Origin: CAMDPA01 sp964574325
GTDB taxonomy: Bacteria; Pseudomonadota; Alphaproteobacteria; Rhizobiales; Hyphomicrobiaceae
Length of the DNA: 64,000 bases
NCBI GenBank assembly: GCA_964574325.1
Contig: CAZNMY010000011.1
Coordinates: 27,975-91,974, forward strand
Direction: 5' to 3'
The notes beneath the pieces were generated by a model. It made no database searches and had not been told where the DNA came from. It saw only the letters and a program-made list of their open reading frames with translations. Shown one piece after another: positions 32,883 through 41,961 of the stretch (the stretch's first letter is position 1; each line of letters begins with the position of its first letter). A program made the translations under genes and the position numbers.

Positions 32883-33980
32883 ATGGCAGACACCGCCCCA
32901 TCCATTCATCCAGAGTTTCCCCGCTGGTACGCCGAGATCGATGTTACCGGCGATGAAGCACGCCGCAGTTCGCGAGCTGCCGCTGTCGCCGCAGCCTCCA
33001 GTGCTGTCGACAGCGATCTTATAGAATGCCTCGCACGCATCGCTTTCAAGTCACGCACACAACCCAACCCCGCAAGTCGCCAATCCTTCCTTGAGGCCTT
33101 GCAAGGTGCGGATGCCACCTTTCCATCGACCGGCAATGACCGCGAATTGCAGATCATGGCCGCAAGCACCCTTGCCGATCTGATGCATAACGGAGGTGAA
33201 TTTGGTGCCGAAACCGCACTGGTGGTCGCCACCTCGTCGTTCGCCGGGCTGCGCAAGACTGATCTGCCAATGAATCTAGACGCGATGGCGCGTCAATCTC
33301 TGGTCACCATCGCAAACCAATTGCGCAAGCGTCCAAATGCGACGTCGTTGACCAGCTCGGTCAAAGTTGATTCCGAGGCGGCAATCGCGAGTCTCAAAGC
33401 TGAACACAGTCATCAAACTGTGTTGAAGGCCGTCGAGGCAGTGAAAGCCAATCTCACCGCTCTCGTGAACCTGCAGGCCAAAAACGGGAAGGCCATCGAG
33501 CGTTTCCTTCGCGTTCAAGACGAAGAACTGCAGATGCTCTGGTGGCTTGTCGGTGAACGTAGCACCTATCTCGACTGCGCCTTCGGCGAGGTTCCAGCGG
33601 ATGCTCAGCCCCTCGTGCTTGCCAATGAGCTCGCTGATATGACGCAGATGCTGCCGGGGCCAGCGTCCGTCATCGCACTCCTCTCTAAGGCGGGTATCAA
33701 GGATAAGAAGAAGTCGGTTTCGGCTATGGTCAATGCCGTCAACGCAACCTGGGTCACTCGCATTTTACCGCCGCCAGAAACAGTGCTGTCACCGTTAACA
33801 GCTCCACTGCATTTGGCGTTGCGCCGCCAGCAAGAGACCGGCGAGGGTACTGCCTGGGTTGCTGGCTGGGCCGCCGCCGCCGAGGTGCCCACTTCACTGA
33901 CGATCTCACCGCTCGCTCTCGGCATCCAGTTCTATCGTGAGCGCGTCCTGCGTGCTTTCGCCGATGAGGCTGATCAATGA
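32883..33980 (+). CDS. GTPase-associated system helper (GASH-like)
   Basis: A 365-residue protein, starting one base after the phosphoesterase stop. It has a first helical part (residues 20-150), a central coiled-coil region (SHQTVLKAVEAVKANLTALVNLQAKNGKAIERFLRVQDEELQMLWWLVGERS) and a C-terminal part ending GIQFYRERVLRAFADE. No enzymatic motif is visible. Its size, the WWL-GERS block and its place between effector and GTPase fit the GASH helper domain of these systems. Probably a scaffold linking GTPases and effector (inference). Confidence 0.75.
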   Translation: MADTAPSIHPEFPRWYAEIDVTGDEARRSSRAAAVAAASSAVDSDLIECLARIAFKSRTQPNPASRQSFLEALQGADATFPSTGNDRELQIMAASTLADLMHNGGEFGAETALVVATSSFAGLRKTDLPMNLDAMARQSLVTIANQLRKRPNATSLTSSVKVDSEAAIASLKAEHSHQTVLKAVEAVKANLTALVNLQAKNGKAIERFLRVQDEELQMLWWLVGERSTYLDCAFGEVPADAQPLVLANELADMTQMLPGPASVIALLSKAGIKDKKKSVSAMVNAVNATWVTRILPPPETVLSPLTAPLHLALRRQQETGEGTAWVAGWAAAAEVPTSLTISPLALGIQFYRERVLRAFADEADQ

Positions 33981-34999
33981 CCGATGCGGCGGCGCCGATC
34001 CGGTGCGCAAATCCTGAATGTCGCGTCGCCGAGACTGGAAAATGTGTCGAAGGTCTCGAACTCACGGCTTGCCCAAACTATGGCCGGGAGCGCACAGATA
34101 ACGCGTCCTCACCCGATTCTGATTCCGACAAGGCTGCGGGACTGCGGCTGCGTTCTGCCGAGCAACTCGATCTCCAAGCAGCCTCCGAAGTTCTTCGTGC
34201 GTCCGCCGCGCGCGTGATTGCCATCGTTGGGCCCCTGGAAGCGGGAAAGACGAGTCTGCTCGCTAGCCTCTACGATCTCTTCCAAACCGGAAAGATCGGC
34301 GACGTCGGATTTGCCGGCTCCAGAACACTCCACGCGTTTGAGCGGGCTTGCCATGACTCGCGCAGCGCATCACGCCGCGCAGTGCCGATCATGGAACGCA
34401 CCAAGCGCGGCCAAGTTCAATTCTATCATCTCGACGTCGTCGCGCCACTACTCGACGGCAAGATCGCTCTTCTGCTCGGCGATCGAGCAGGCGAGGAGTA
34501 CCGCGAGGCGGTCGACGACATCACCAATACCGAACGCTTCAGCGAAGTGAAGCGGGCCGATACGATAACGCTCCTTGTCGACGGTGAGCGAATGACTGAC
34601 GCTGCCGATCGCCACAACGTGATCGCGGGCGCCGCTGACATGCTGCAAGCGTTAATCGAGGGCGGTGCATCCCGTACCGGTCAGCACCTCGCTGTCGTCT
34701 TGACCAAGATCGACGTCGTGCGCGCATCCGGCCATCAAGCGCGAGTTCAGAGCGACTTCTTACGCCTCATTGCCACCCTCACGTCACGATTTGCAACGAC
34801 GTTTCCAGTGATCAGGAAATTCGAGGTCGCCGCCTGTCCCGCTGGCACCGTATTGCCGCGCGGGACAGGCGTTGCGGCACTTCTCGATTATTGGTTGCAG
34901 CCCCGCGCCGCTATGGCCGACAGCCTAGCCCCACATGACAGCGATATTCGCATGTTTGCTCGCCTGCGAACACCCGAGCCGATGGTAACCGGATCATGA
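33977..34999 (+). CDS. Double-GTPase-system GTPase with N-terminal Cys cluster (DO-GTPase2-like)
   Basis: A 340-residue protein. Residues 10-32 carry four Cys (C10, C15, C23, C32), a probable zinc-binding unit. The GTPase domain has Walker A GPLEAGKT (85-92), a switch-like GDRAGEEY (168-175) and a G4-type motif TKID (243-246). The Cys cluster is separated by a Ser/Asp-rich linker. In predicted systems this GTPase type acts with a second GTPase encoded beside it. ATGA overlaps connect it to both neighbours. Confidence 0.82.
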   Translation: MTDAAAPIRCANPECRVAETGKCVEGLELTACPNYGRERTDNASSPDSDSDKAAGLRLRSAEQLDLQAASEVLRASAARVIAIVGPLEAGKTSLLASLYDLFQTGKIGDVGFAGSRTLHAFERACHDSRSASRRAVPIMERTKRGQVQFYHLDVVAPLLDGKIALLLGDRAGEEYREAVDDITNTERFSEVKRADTITLLVDGERMTDAADRHNVIAGAADMLQALIEGGASRTGQHLAVVLTKIDVVRASGHQARVQSDFLRLIATLTSRFATTFPVIRKFEVAACPAGTVLPRGTGVAALLDYWLQPRAAMADSLAPHDSDIRMFARLRTPEPMVTGS

Positions 35000-35853
35000 T
35001 TGAGCCCCAAATCGTCATAGTTGGCCTGCCGGAATCCGGTAAGACAACTTTCCTCGCCGCACTCTGGCATGTCGTCAATGCCGCCGAGATCGATACCGCA
35101 CTTCGCTTCGGCTCACTCGGACAGGGTGACCGCTCCTATCTCAACGCCATTACCAAGCAATGGCGCTCGGCCCGCAAACAGGAACGCACGATTGTTGGCG
35201 GACCACGCCATGTGAGCATGCATCTAAGGGATCGCAACGACCGCGATGTGCATGTCATATTTCCCGATCTACCCGGGGAAGATTTTGTCAGCGTCTGGGA
35301 AACCCGCGACTGCAGCGAGGCACTGTCAAACGCCCTACAAGAATCTGCGGTGCTCATGTTCGTTCACGCCGACACCATTCGCGCACCAGGTTGGGTTGCC
35401 GACGAGGTCGACCAGTCCGTCACCCTCGGCCTCCCCGTGCCAGCCGGTGATCCCGCACCCTGGAAGCCAGCGGACGCGCCGACCCAGGTTCAGCTAGTTG
35501 ACCTACTGCAGTTGATCCGCGCACAAGACGTCAACCGGCCAAAACGGCGGCTCATTGTCGTTCTATCCGCCTGGGATAAGGTGTCCAAAGAGTCTTCCAA
35601 CCCGGGCAGTTACCTCGACGAGAAGCTACCGCTGCTTTCTCAATATCTTCAAAGCAATGGCAATGATTGGGACTGGCGCGTCTATGGCATCAGTGCACAG
35701 GGTGGTGACTACGACAAAGACGGCTCCGGTACGCCTCTTGCTGAGGCCGAACAGTTGCGCAATCTCGACCAGGCCTCTAAGCGCATCGGTGTCGCCCATG
35801 GCAGCACCGCCCATCATGATCTCACGGAGCCGCTCGCATGGCTCTTCGCTTAG
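34996..35853 (+). CDS. Second GTPase of the pair (DO-GTPase1-like)
   Basis: A 285-residue GTPase: Walker A GLPESGKT (10-17), G3 motif DLPGEDF (91-97) and a G4-type SAWDK (191-195). It is only distantly similar to the preceding GTPase, so the two are functionally distinct rather than a recent duplication. No other domain is present. The 16-base overlap with the next gene suggests stoichiometric production with it. Confidence 0.82.
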   Translation: MIEPQIVIVGLPESGKTTFLAALWHVVNAAEIDTALRFGSLGQGDRSYLNAITKQWRSARKQERTIVGGPRHVSMHLRDRNDRDVHVIFPDLPGEDFVSVWETRDCSEALSNALQESAVLMFVHADTIRAPGWVADEVDQSVTLGLPVPAGDPAPWKPADAPTQVQLVDLLQLIRAQDVNRPKRRLIVVLSAWDKVSKESSNPGSYLDEKLPLLSQYLQSNGNDWDWRVYGISAQGGDYDKDGSGTPLAEAEQLRNLDQASKRIGVAHGSTAHHDLTEPLAWLFA

Positions 35854-37910
35854 ACCCGCCTCCGGGCGTGAAAGTCGATCAAGCTCTCCATGGCTACGCC
35901 GATGGACACCGCCAGCTGGCACTCTCCACCGAAATTAAGCCCGCTGATCTCAAAACCCTTCTGGTCATGAGCGACGCCTCAGGCTCCGGCATGCGTATCG
36001 CGCCGGCCGGCTATCTCACAGGCTACCCACTCACAGAATCAAGGGTCTACGCCCTGGCGCGCACTTGGCCAGCGCCCGAGATGCCACGTCCCGGATGTGT
36101 TTGGACGCACACACTCCTCATTGATTTCCAAGATATCGCCTCCATCGACAACGTCGATGGGTTGGTTTCGATGTTCAAGCGCCCCGACGCTGCGCCCTAT
36201 ACCAGCTACAGTACCAAGCTCGACCATACTGTTACGCACGCCGAGCCCGTCCTCGACAGCAGCGATCTCGCGCTGGCAAAAGCGCTTCTCGCCGCACTCT
36301 ATGGCTACCCGTCACGTCGTATTGTTGCCCAGACGCGCGATGGTGAGCAGGCGGATCGCGTCGCCTTGCGCATGTGGGAGCAGCAATGGCCCCGCCTTCG
36401 TCGCTCCACCCGTTTCTGTACTCACGCCGCTGCCGACCGCTCAACCGATGGACATAGCTTCGATCTGCAGCTCGCACCGCTTGCCTCAAACGCCTCCAAG
36501 CCGCGCGTCATCGATGCATTCGATGCTAACCATCTCGATGTGATCGGCCAGGTCTGGCTCGACGCGGCACTCGCCGACCTCGCTGCACGCGGCGATGGCA
36601 CGCGGCTTTTCCTGCGCTCGGCAGGAAGCGACATTGCCGAAGGTCGAGCAGCCTTCGCGGCTCTGGTCGAGCTCCACAGCATTCTAAGTGGCATCGCCCT
36701 GAATGCCTCTACCCTCGATGCAGCGGTAGAAATTCTTGACCAGAAGCTCGGCCAGTCTCAGGCGCGGCATGCCAGGGCGCAGGTGGCCATGGCCGGTCTT
36801 GTCACACCTGCTGCCCACAGCGTTGCAGCGCTCTCTTTTGTCATGCGCAACATTGGTCTCGTCGACCCAAACACAATCTCAGCTCATGGATCTGCCTTCG
36901 GACGGGCCTTATGGGTGCGTGCGCCCGAACTTCTGCAAGCGTCAGGTAGCGACGAAACGGTGTTGCAAACCATCGTCGCCAGCGGAGCTTTGCGCACGAG
37001 CACCGAGCAAATTCTCAATGCCTGTAACCGTGTGCCCGATCTCATCGATCTCGCGCTGCGGCTCAAGCCGGAAATACTGGCATCACCCCATTTCTGGAAA
37101 CAGACCACGAATCCGCCCGATGCTGCGCTGACCACCCTGAAATCGATGGACCCAGTTGCGCTCGCTGATGTCATCGCCACCCTCGTCGCCAGTGGACACA
37201 GCCATCTATGCAGCAGTGTCATCGCCGCCATCGGTACCGGCAGGCTACTAGATGCGATAAGCGCGAAATCATCAGACACCTTTGATCGCGCATCCCTCAG
37301 GCCCTGGATTCAATCAGCAACACATGATAGTAAGGCAGTCTCCCAATTTCTCGCTAGCGGCAAGGCTCGATCTTGGGAATTCCTCGACTTGCTTGCCGAG
37401 GTGACTAGCCCCGATGCACTGCCGTCCGTGCGAAACGATCCGTGGTTCACTGCCGTTCAAACGCTGATTCCGACGCAGGGTCCGCCGCAGTCTCCGTCTT
37501 TGCTGGCCTTCCTCCTCGCCCGCGCCATTGGCGGGCATACGTCAGATCTCGCTCGTCTTGCCGCGCTAGCGCTAGAACCCTTCCTTGAGGCAGCTGCAGG
37601 ACACCGCGTCTCACAGGCAAGCTGGAAGCTGATTGAGACAAGGTTCGACTGGGAGTTCTCCTGGCTGCAACGCAACCGTCTGGTGCGTCTGATCGACGCC
37701 GTGGCCGAGCTGGCTTTTAAAGTCGGCCTACCGCCGTCAGAATTCAATGAAGCCATCACTTCTGATAGCGTCTTCCAGGAACTGATTATCAGACTTGAGG
37801 CAACAGGTCGTGGCCGCCGCTACTTGCGTGACCTTGCCGACCATCTCGCGAGGTTCGCCGATCACAAAGCGACGGCTCGGTACACTGCGATCCTCGCTAT
37901 GCTCGACTGA
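35838..37910 (+). CDS. GAP1-like large protein (GTPase-associated protein 1)
   Basis: A 690-residue protein. The N-terminal region has QALHGYADGHRQLALS (about 15-30) and 'YALARTWPAPEMPRPGCVWTHTLLI' (about 71-95), which I recognise as the GAP1 N-terminal domain, type 2. The rest is long, mostly helical and Leu/Ala-rich without enzyme motifs, consistent with GAP1 middle and C-terminal modules. The name denotes genomic association, not a proven GTPase-activating function. Last gene of the system; the frame ends at 37910 without an obvious terminator. Confidence 0.82.
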   Translation: MALRLDPPPGVKVDQALHGYADGHRQLALSTEIKPADLKTLLVMSDASGSGMRIAPAGYLTGYPLTESRVYALARTWPAPEMPRPGCVWTHTLLIDFQDIASIDNVDGLVSMFKRPDAAPYTSYSTKLDHTVTHAEPVLDSSDLALAKALLAALYGYPSRRIVAQTRDGEQADRVALRMWEQQWPRLRRSTRFCTHAAADRSTDGHSFDLQLAPLASNASKPRVIDAFDANHLDVIGQVWLDAALADLAARGDGTRLFLRSAGSDIAEGRAAFAALVELHSILSGIALNASTLDAAVEILDQKLGQSQARHARAQVAMAGLVTPAAHSVAALSFVMRNIGLVDPNTISAHGSAFGRALWVRAPELLQASGSDETVLQTIVASGALRTSTEQILNACNRVPDLIDLALRLKPEILASPHFWKQTTNPPDAALTTLKSMDPVALADVIATLVASGHSHLCSSVIAAIGTGRLLDAISAKSSDTFDRASLRPWIQSATHDSKAVSQFLASGKARSWEFLDLLAEVTSPDALPSVRNDPWFTAVQTLIPTQGPPQSPSLLAFLLARAIGGHTSDLARLAALALEPFLEAAAGHRVSQASWKLIETRFDWEFSWLQRNRLVRLIDAVAELAFKVGLPPSEFNEAITSDSVFQELIIRLEATGRGRRYLRDLADHLARFADHKATARYTAILAMLD

Positions 37911-38244
37911 TGTGTAACGCCCATTTTGACTGACCGAAGTCTATCGTTGATTTGTTATTGTAGACCTCTTTCGACGTCCATTGACCCACAGATTTGCATT
38001 GCGTGGTCGACCGTGGCCAGCCTGGATGCGCTATCAGCAACTAGCGATAACTCCGAATTGTGAGCTCTCCTTGTCGCAGCAGCCATCGAAGAGAGCCGTC
38101 GAGCTTGGAATGGCAAGGCATCGAACTGCGTGGCGAATGTCGGATCGCTCTGGTCCAGGCAGCTCGTGCCGCACCAACGGGATAACGCAAGCAGCATCGT
38201 CGGCAACGACGCACGTCCGCGCGTTCTCATGCAAGATCTCGAGT
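37911..38244. other. Intergenic region after the GTPase system
   Basis: No supported gene. Composition drops in GC around 37911-37960. The region lies between the plus-strand GTPase operon and minus-strand CGNR gene and its downstream remnant, and could contain the right boundary of the mobile element; no attachment-site repeat could be recognised by eye. Confidence 0.4.
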
Positions 38245-38364
38245 TTAAGTTGTCGCACGCATGGTCCGCTCGGCGTCGGTCGTGACCTGTAGCCGAGACA
38301 GCGCCTCCTCTTTTACCAGAAGCGCCTTGCGTACCGCGAGCCAGGCAGAGTCGTGATGTCTCAC
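38245..38364 (-). pseudogene. DUF899-family gene remnant
   Basis: A 39-residue frame whose sequence DSAWLAVRKALLVKEEALSR matches DTWLEARKALLAKEKAMTR, the start of the intact DUF899 gene at 52233-52970. The frame then ends after a degenerate stretch. It begins at GTG overlapping the CGNR stop (GTGA), so the ancestral gene was probably the second gene of that operon. Confidence 0.6.
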
Positions 38365-38924
38365 TGCCCTGCCATACGTTGCCGAAATGCGGCAGTCTTG
38401 GTCCGATTCTGGCACGACGTCGAACAGAAGCGTCGACTGCCGTTGCGGGAGACGTCAACGAAGACGCGGTCGCAATTGACCGCGTTACAAATGCCGAAGC
38501 GATGCGCGTTCTGGTCACTGATGTGGCGAGCCAATGCTCCCGCGCAAGTCGAGGCCCACATGGAGCCAAGATCGGTATCAATGGGATGGTGATGCATCCG
38601 CCATGTACCGTCCTCCTTGGCCAAATGCGGGTTGGCTGGATGGCGTTCGAGGAGCGCGTTCAAGCGCCTGGCTGCAGCATCAATGTCACCATGATCAAGG
38701 TGCTCGAAGACACGGCGAAGGTCTAAGGCGAGGCTGGCAAACGCGCGGCAATCCGACTGCCGCACGCGCCGCCGAGATGAGGGATCGGCATCCAGAACCT
38801 GCCTCAGGGTGGGGAGCGGATCATCCGACGTAAACGGGCGACCACCTTCATGACCCGGCGTCAGGCGATTGATCAATGCCACTGCAATCCTGATGCCCGC
38901 ATTGTCGTAACTGTCGATCTGCAC
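38361..38924 (-). CDS. CGNR zinc-finger regulator
   Basis: A 187-residue protein with the C-terminal CGNR-type zinc finger: CNAVNCDRVFVDVSRNGSRRFCSTSCQNRTKTAAFRQR, here with C..C...C..C spacing and the CQNR variant. The N-terminal part (residues 10-130) is the ABATE/stress-response-like domain. Probably a transcription regulator of the remnant operon that followed it. The divergent gene is a glutathione S-transferase. Confidence 0.88.
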   Translation of the reverse strand: MQIDSYDNAGIRIAVALINRLTPGHEGGRPFTSDDPLPTLRQVLDADPSSRRRVRQSDCRAFASLALDLRRVFEHLDHGDIDAAARRLNALLERHPANPHLAKEDGTWRMHHHPIDTDLGSMWASTCAGALARHISDQNAHRFGICNAVNCDRVFVDVSRNGSRRFCSTSCQNRTKTAAFRQRMAGQ

Positions 38925-39046
38925 TTGACCAGTGACCTCCCCGCAGTTAAGTCTAAGTAACTGACGTTATCATACACACCAGTTACGAACAACGCCTGCG
39001 CCAAGCGGGACTTTGCCAGGACTGGTGATCCTGGAGGCAACACGCC

Positions 39047-39700
39047 ATGTCGAAACAACTGACCATCTGGACGCTTGACTGGCTTCCTGCTGGCGACGCA
39101 CCGCGCGGTTTCGTGCGCGACTTGCGCTTGCGGTGGGCGGCGGAGGAAGCCGGCTTGGTGTATGACGTGCGCACCGTGCCCTTCGACAATCGGGCGACCA
39201 ATCATCTCGATCGCCAGCCGTTTGGCCAAGTGCCCTACATGACCGATGGCGACGTCAGCATGTTCGAGAGCGGCGCGTGTCTGCTGCATCTGGCGCGTCG
39301 CAGTGAGACACTGATGCCGCGCGATCCCGTTGGCGAAGCCGAAACCGTGCAATGGCTGATGGCCGCGCTCAACTCAATTGAGATGGTGACGGTGCCGTGG
39401 TGGTTCCTGACCATAACTGGTCAGCCGGATAACGGCCTGACCGGCTGGTTCAACCAACGGCTTGCTCACATGGAACGCGTGCTAGGCGAGCGCCAATGGC
39501 TCGCAGCGAACCGCTTTACCGTCGCGGACCTGCTGATGGCTGATGTGCTGCGCATTGGTCTCGTGCGCGCGCATGGCGAGCGTCCCGCAACTGAGGCCTA
39601 TATCAAGCGCGTGATCGACCGCCCCGCCTTCCGTAAGGCCCATGCCGATCAGATGGCGCACTTTGCGGCTGCCGACGGAACGCGACCGTCTCGCAAGTGA
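39047..39700 (+). CDS. Glutathione S-transferase
   Basis: A 217-residue GST: N-terminal thioredoxin-like domain with FGQVPYMTDGDVSMFESGACLLHLA (about residues 64-88), containing the cis-Pro and the Glu-Ser pair that bind glutathione; C-terminal helical domain with ANRFTVADLLMADVL. It conjugates or reduces electrophilic compounds. CTGGAGGC precedes the ATG. Divergent from the CGNR regulator. Confidence 0.9.
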   Translation: MSKQLTIWTLDWLPAGDAPRGFVRDLRLRWAAEEAGLVYDVRTVPFDNRATNHLDRQPFGQVPYMTDGDVSMFESGACLLHLARRSETLMPRDPVGEAETVQWLMAALNSIEMVTVPWWFLTITGQPDNGLTGWFNQRLAHMERVLGERQWLAANRFTVADLLMADVLRIGLVRAHGERPATEAYIKRVIDRPAFRKAHADQMAHFAAADGTRPSRK

Positions 39701-39846
39701 TAGATTGATCTGAACAATTCTGAAGCGGCCTCCCGCCTAGTCCATAGAACCATAGCCTTGCGGCGGTCTTCCACCGACGAAACGACCAAAAGTGCTTCAG
39801 GATTCGGCTCCAACCATCGGTTGTCGTGCGTCGCATCCGCCGCCCT

Positions 39847-40197
39847 TCAGAGAACTTGGTCCTTCCTGGAAGCAAGAGCCAGTTTCTCAATGAGCCTGTC
39901 GGGGATAGGCTGGCTTGGCGAGAAGGTGACGCCGGTCTTGGTCGCCTTGAGACCTGCCGCGGCTATGTCGTCGGCGTGCGACTTGATGGCAGCAGGAGAC
40001 ACATAAAGACCGCATTGCTTACTGAATGCCGCATAGCCTGCGATGATGGATTTTCCGATCCTGAACCCTGGCATCTTGTAGGCGATGACCTCTTCGGCAT
40101 CAGGCAGCGCGCGCACGAGCTGTGCACGCAACCGAACTAGCAGAGGCCGGAACTCCTGGGGAGCCGCAGCGATATAGGCATCGTGATGCGCAAACAT
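39847..40197 (-). CDS. DUF1801 (YdhG-like) protein
   Basis: A 116-residue protein with the DUF1801 pattern: PLLVRLRAQLVRALPDAEEVIAYKMPGFRIG and KQCGLYVSP. These small proteins adopt a frataxin-like (YdhG) fold. A second DUF1801 gene is at 45995. Conserved but uncharacterised. Confidence 0.85.
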   Translation of the reverse strand: MFAHHDAYIAAAPQEFRPLLVRLRAQLVRALPDAEEVIAYKMPGFRIGKSIIAGYAAFSKQCGLYVSPAAIKSHADDIAAAGLKATKTGVTFSPSQPIPDRLIEKLALASRKDQVL

Positions 40198-40486
40198 CGA
40201 CGATGAGTACCACGAACGCGGGCGATTTCACAACGGGGTCGGCAGCTGCATCTCGCTTGTGTGGATGTCGGTCGGTCGCTCGCGCCGCATGCTAGTTGAG
40301 GCTCCGGTGCAACGGGTCTCGACCGCGCAAAACCTGCAATTGGTTCGAGTCGCGCGGCGTGCTTTGGAGCGGCCAGAATATTTTTGTACAATTTCGAAGG
40401 GGCGCTGTCGGAACGGCGCACCTTGCCACGTCCTTGGAGGGAATGAGACCCGAGACGACCAATTCAATTGAACGAAAGGACGACCA

Positions 40487-40960
40487 ATGACCAAGAACAC
40501 CATTTGCCTGTGGTACGACAAGGACGCCGAGGCTGCGGCGCGTTTTTACGCCGCGACGTTTCCCGACAGCAAGGTCGGCGCGGTCATCCGCGCACCCAGT
40601 GGCCATCCAAGTGGCAAGGAGGGTGACGTGCTGGTTGTCGAATTCACCGTCGCTGGTGTGAGCTGCATGGGCATCAATGGCGGTCCGGCATTCAAGCAGA
40701 CTGAAGCCTTCTCATTCCAGCTCGCGACCGACGATCAGGAGGAGACCGACCGCTATTGGAACGCCATCGTCGATAACGGCGGGCAGGAAAGCATGTGCGG
40801 CTGGTGCAAGGACAAGTGGGGCATCTCCTGGCAGATCACGCCGCGCGTGTTGACCGAAGCCATGGCTGCCGGCGGAGCAGAAGCCAAACGTGCCTTTGAG
40901 GTCATGATGACCATGAAGAAAATCGATGTCGCCGCGATCGAGGCGGCACGACGCGGGTGA
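40487..40960 (+). CDS. VOC-superfamily PhnB-like protein
   Basis: A 157-residue VOC protein (3-dmu-9_3-mt type): ICLWYDKDAEAAARFYAATFPDSKVG at the start, and ETDRYWNAIVDNGGQESMCGWCKDKWGISWQITP toward the end. Metal-binding fold with unknown substrate. It opens a tightly spaced plus-strand run of VOC and SRPBCC genes ending at the sigma factor gene. The 289 bases before it contain no supported gene. Confidence 0.88.
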   Translation: MTKNTICLWYDKDAEAAARFYAATFPDSKVGAVIRAPSGHPSGKEGDVLVVEFTVAGVSCMGINGGPAFKQTEAFSFQLATDDQEETDRYWNAIVDNGGQESMCGWCKDKWGISWQITPRVLTEAMAAGGAEAKRAFEVMMTMKKIDVAAIEAARRG

Positions 40961-41032
40961 CTCCAGATCAGCCATCCAGCGGCTACACGCCGCTGGTCAC
41001 ACTCATCAACAACAAACGAAAGACTTCTGATT

Positions 41033-41476
41033 ATGCCGAACACTGTCAATCTATACCGCGTCTTCACCGCCAAACCCGAGAAGCTCTATCGCGCCTTTCT
41101 TGAACCCGATGCGATTGCGAGCTGGCTGCCGCCGTTCGGTTTCACGTGCACGGTTCATGAGCTGGATGCCAAGGAAGGCGGAAAGCATCGCATGTCGTTC
41201 CGGAACTTTACGACGGGCAATGGCCACTCGTTTGGCGGCACCTATCTCAAGCTGGTGCCCGGCGAACTCCTCATCTACACCGACACATTCGACGACCCAA
41301 ACCTGCCGGGCGAGATGAAGGTTACGGTCAAGCTGAAGGCCGTTTCCGTCGGAACCGAGATGACCGTGTTGCAGGAGAACCTGCCCGACTTGATCCCCGT
41401 CGAAGCCTGTTACCTCGGTTGGCAGGAGAGCCTGCGCAAACTCGCCAAACTCGTCGAACCAGACATTCAAGGTTAG
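41033..41476 (+). CDS. SRPBCC (AHSA1-type) protein
   Basis: A 147-residue protein with the START-like pattern: LYRVFTAKPEKLYRAFLEPDAIASWLPP at the start and the long C-terminal helix CYLGWQESLRKLAKLVEP. Hydrophobic ligand-binding fold; specific ligand unknown. Lies in the gene run upstream of the ECF42-type sigma factor. Confidence 0.88.
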   Translation: MPNTVNLYRVFTAKPEKLYRAFLEPDAIASWLPPFGFTCTVHELDAKEGGKHRMSFRNFTTGNGHSFGGTYLKLVPGELLIYTDTFDDPNLPGEMKVTVKLKAVSVGTEMTVLQENLPDLIPVEACYLGWQESLRKLAKLVEPDIQG

Positions 41477-41517
41477 TCACGCTGGGGTGTATCAACACGC
41501 AATCGCAGGAGGCGATC

Positions 41518-41922
41518 ATGACGAAGATTTTCGTCAATCTACCCGTCAAGGACCTGAAGAGATCGATGGCCTTCTACGAGGCCCTCGGTTTCTCCAACAA
41601 TCCGCAATTCACCGATGACACGGCGGCCTGCATGGTGATTTCGGAACACAACTACGTCATGCTGCTCACGCATGCGAAGTGGAAGACCTTCACGTCGAAG
41701 CCCATTGCCGACCCGCACAAGACCGCAAGTGTCGCGATCGCGATCGCGCTCGACAGCAAGGCCGAGGTCGACGCGATGGTCGACAAGGCCATCAAGGCCG
41801 GCGGCAAGGAGCCGAGACCGATTTCGGACTACGGGTTCATGGTCCAGCGCACGATCGAGGATCCCGATGGCCACACCTGGGAGCCATTCTGGATGGACCC
41901 CAGTCATGTGCAAAAGAGCTGA
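41518..41922 (+). CDS. VOC-superfamily (glyoxalase-like) protein
   Basis: A 134-residue protein: IFVNLPVKDLKRSMAFYEALGF at the start and DPDGHTWEPFWMDP near the end are VOC hallmarks. The ATG at 41518 is preceded by CAGGAGGCGATC. Possibly metal-dependent; substrate unknown. Confidence 0.88.
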   Translation: MTKIFVNLPVKDLKRSMAFYEALGFSNNPQFTDDTAACMVISEHNYVMLLTHAKWKTFTSKPIADPHKTASVAIAIALDSKAEVDAMVDKAIKAGGKEPRPISDYGFMVQRTIEDPDGHTWEPFWMDPSHVQKS

Positions 41923-41961
41923 CGCTCGCGTGAGAACCATCGCATCGCCAAGGAGCAAACC

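Noticed and set aside
37911..38360. tRNA-type attachment site at the end of the mobile element
   Set aside because: No tRNA gene or paired direct repeats could be found by eye, and no integrase gene is in the window.
37955..38581. 208-residue minus-strand frame
   Set aside because: It overlaps the CGNR gene in a different frame and has Ser/Arg-rich shadow composition.
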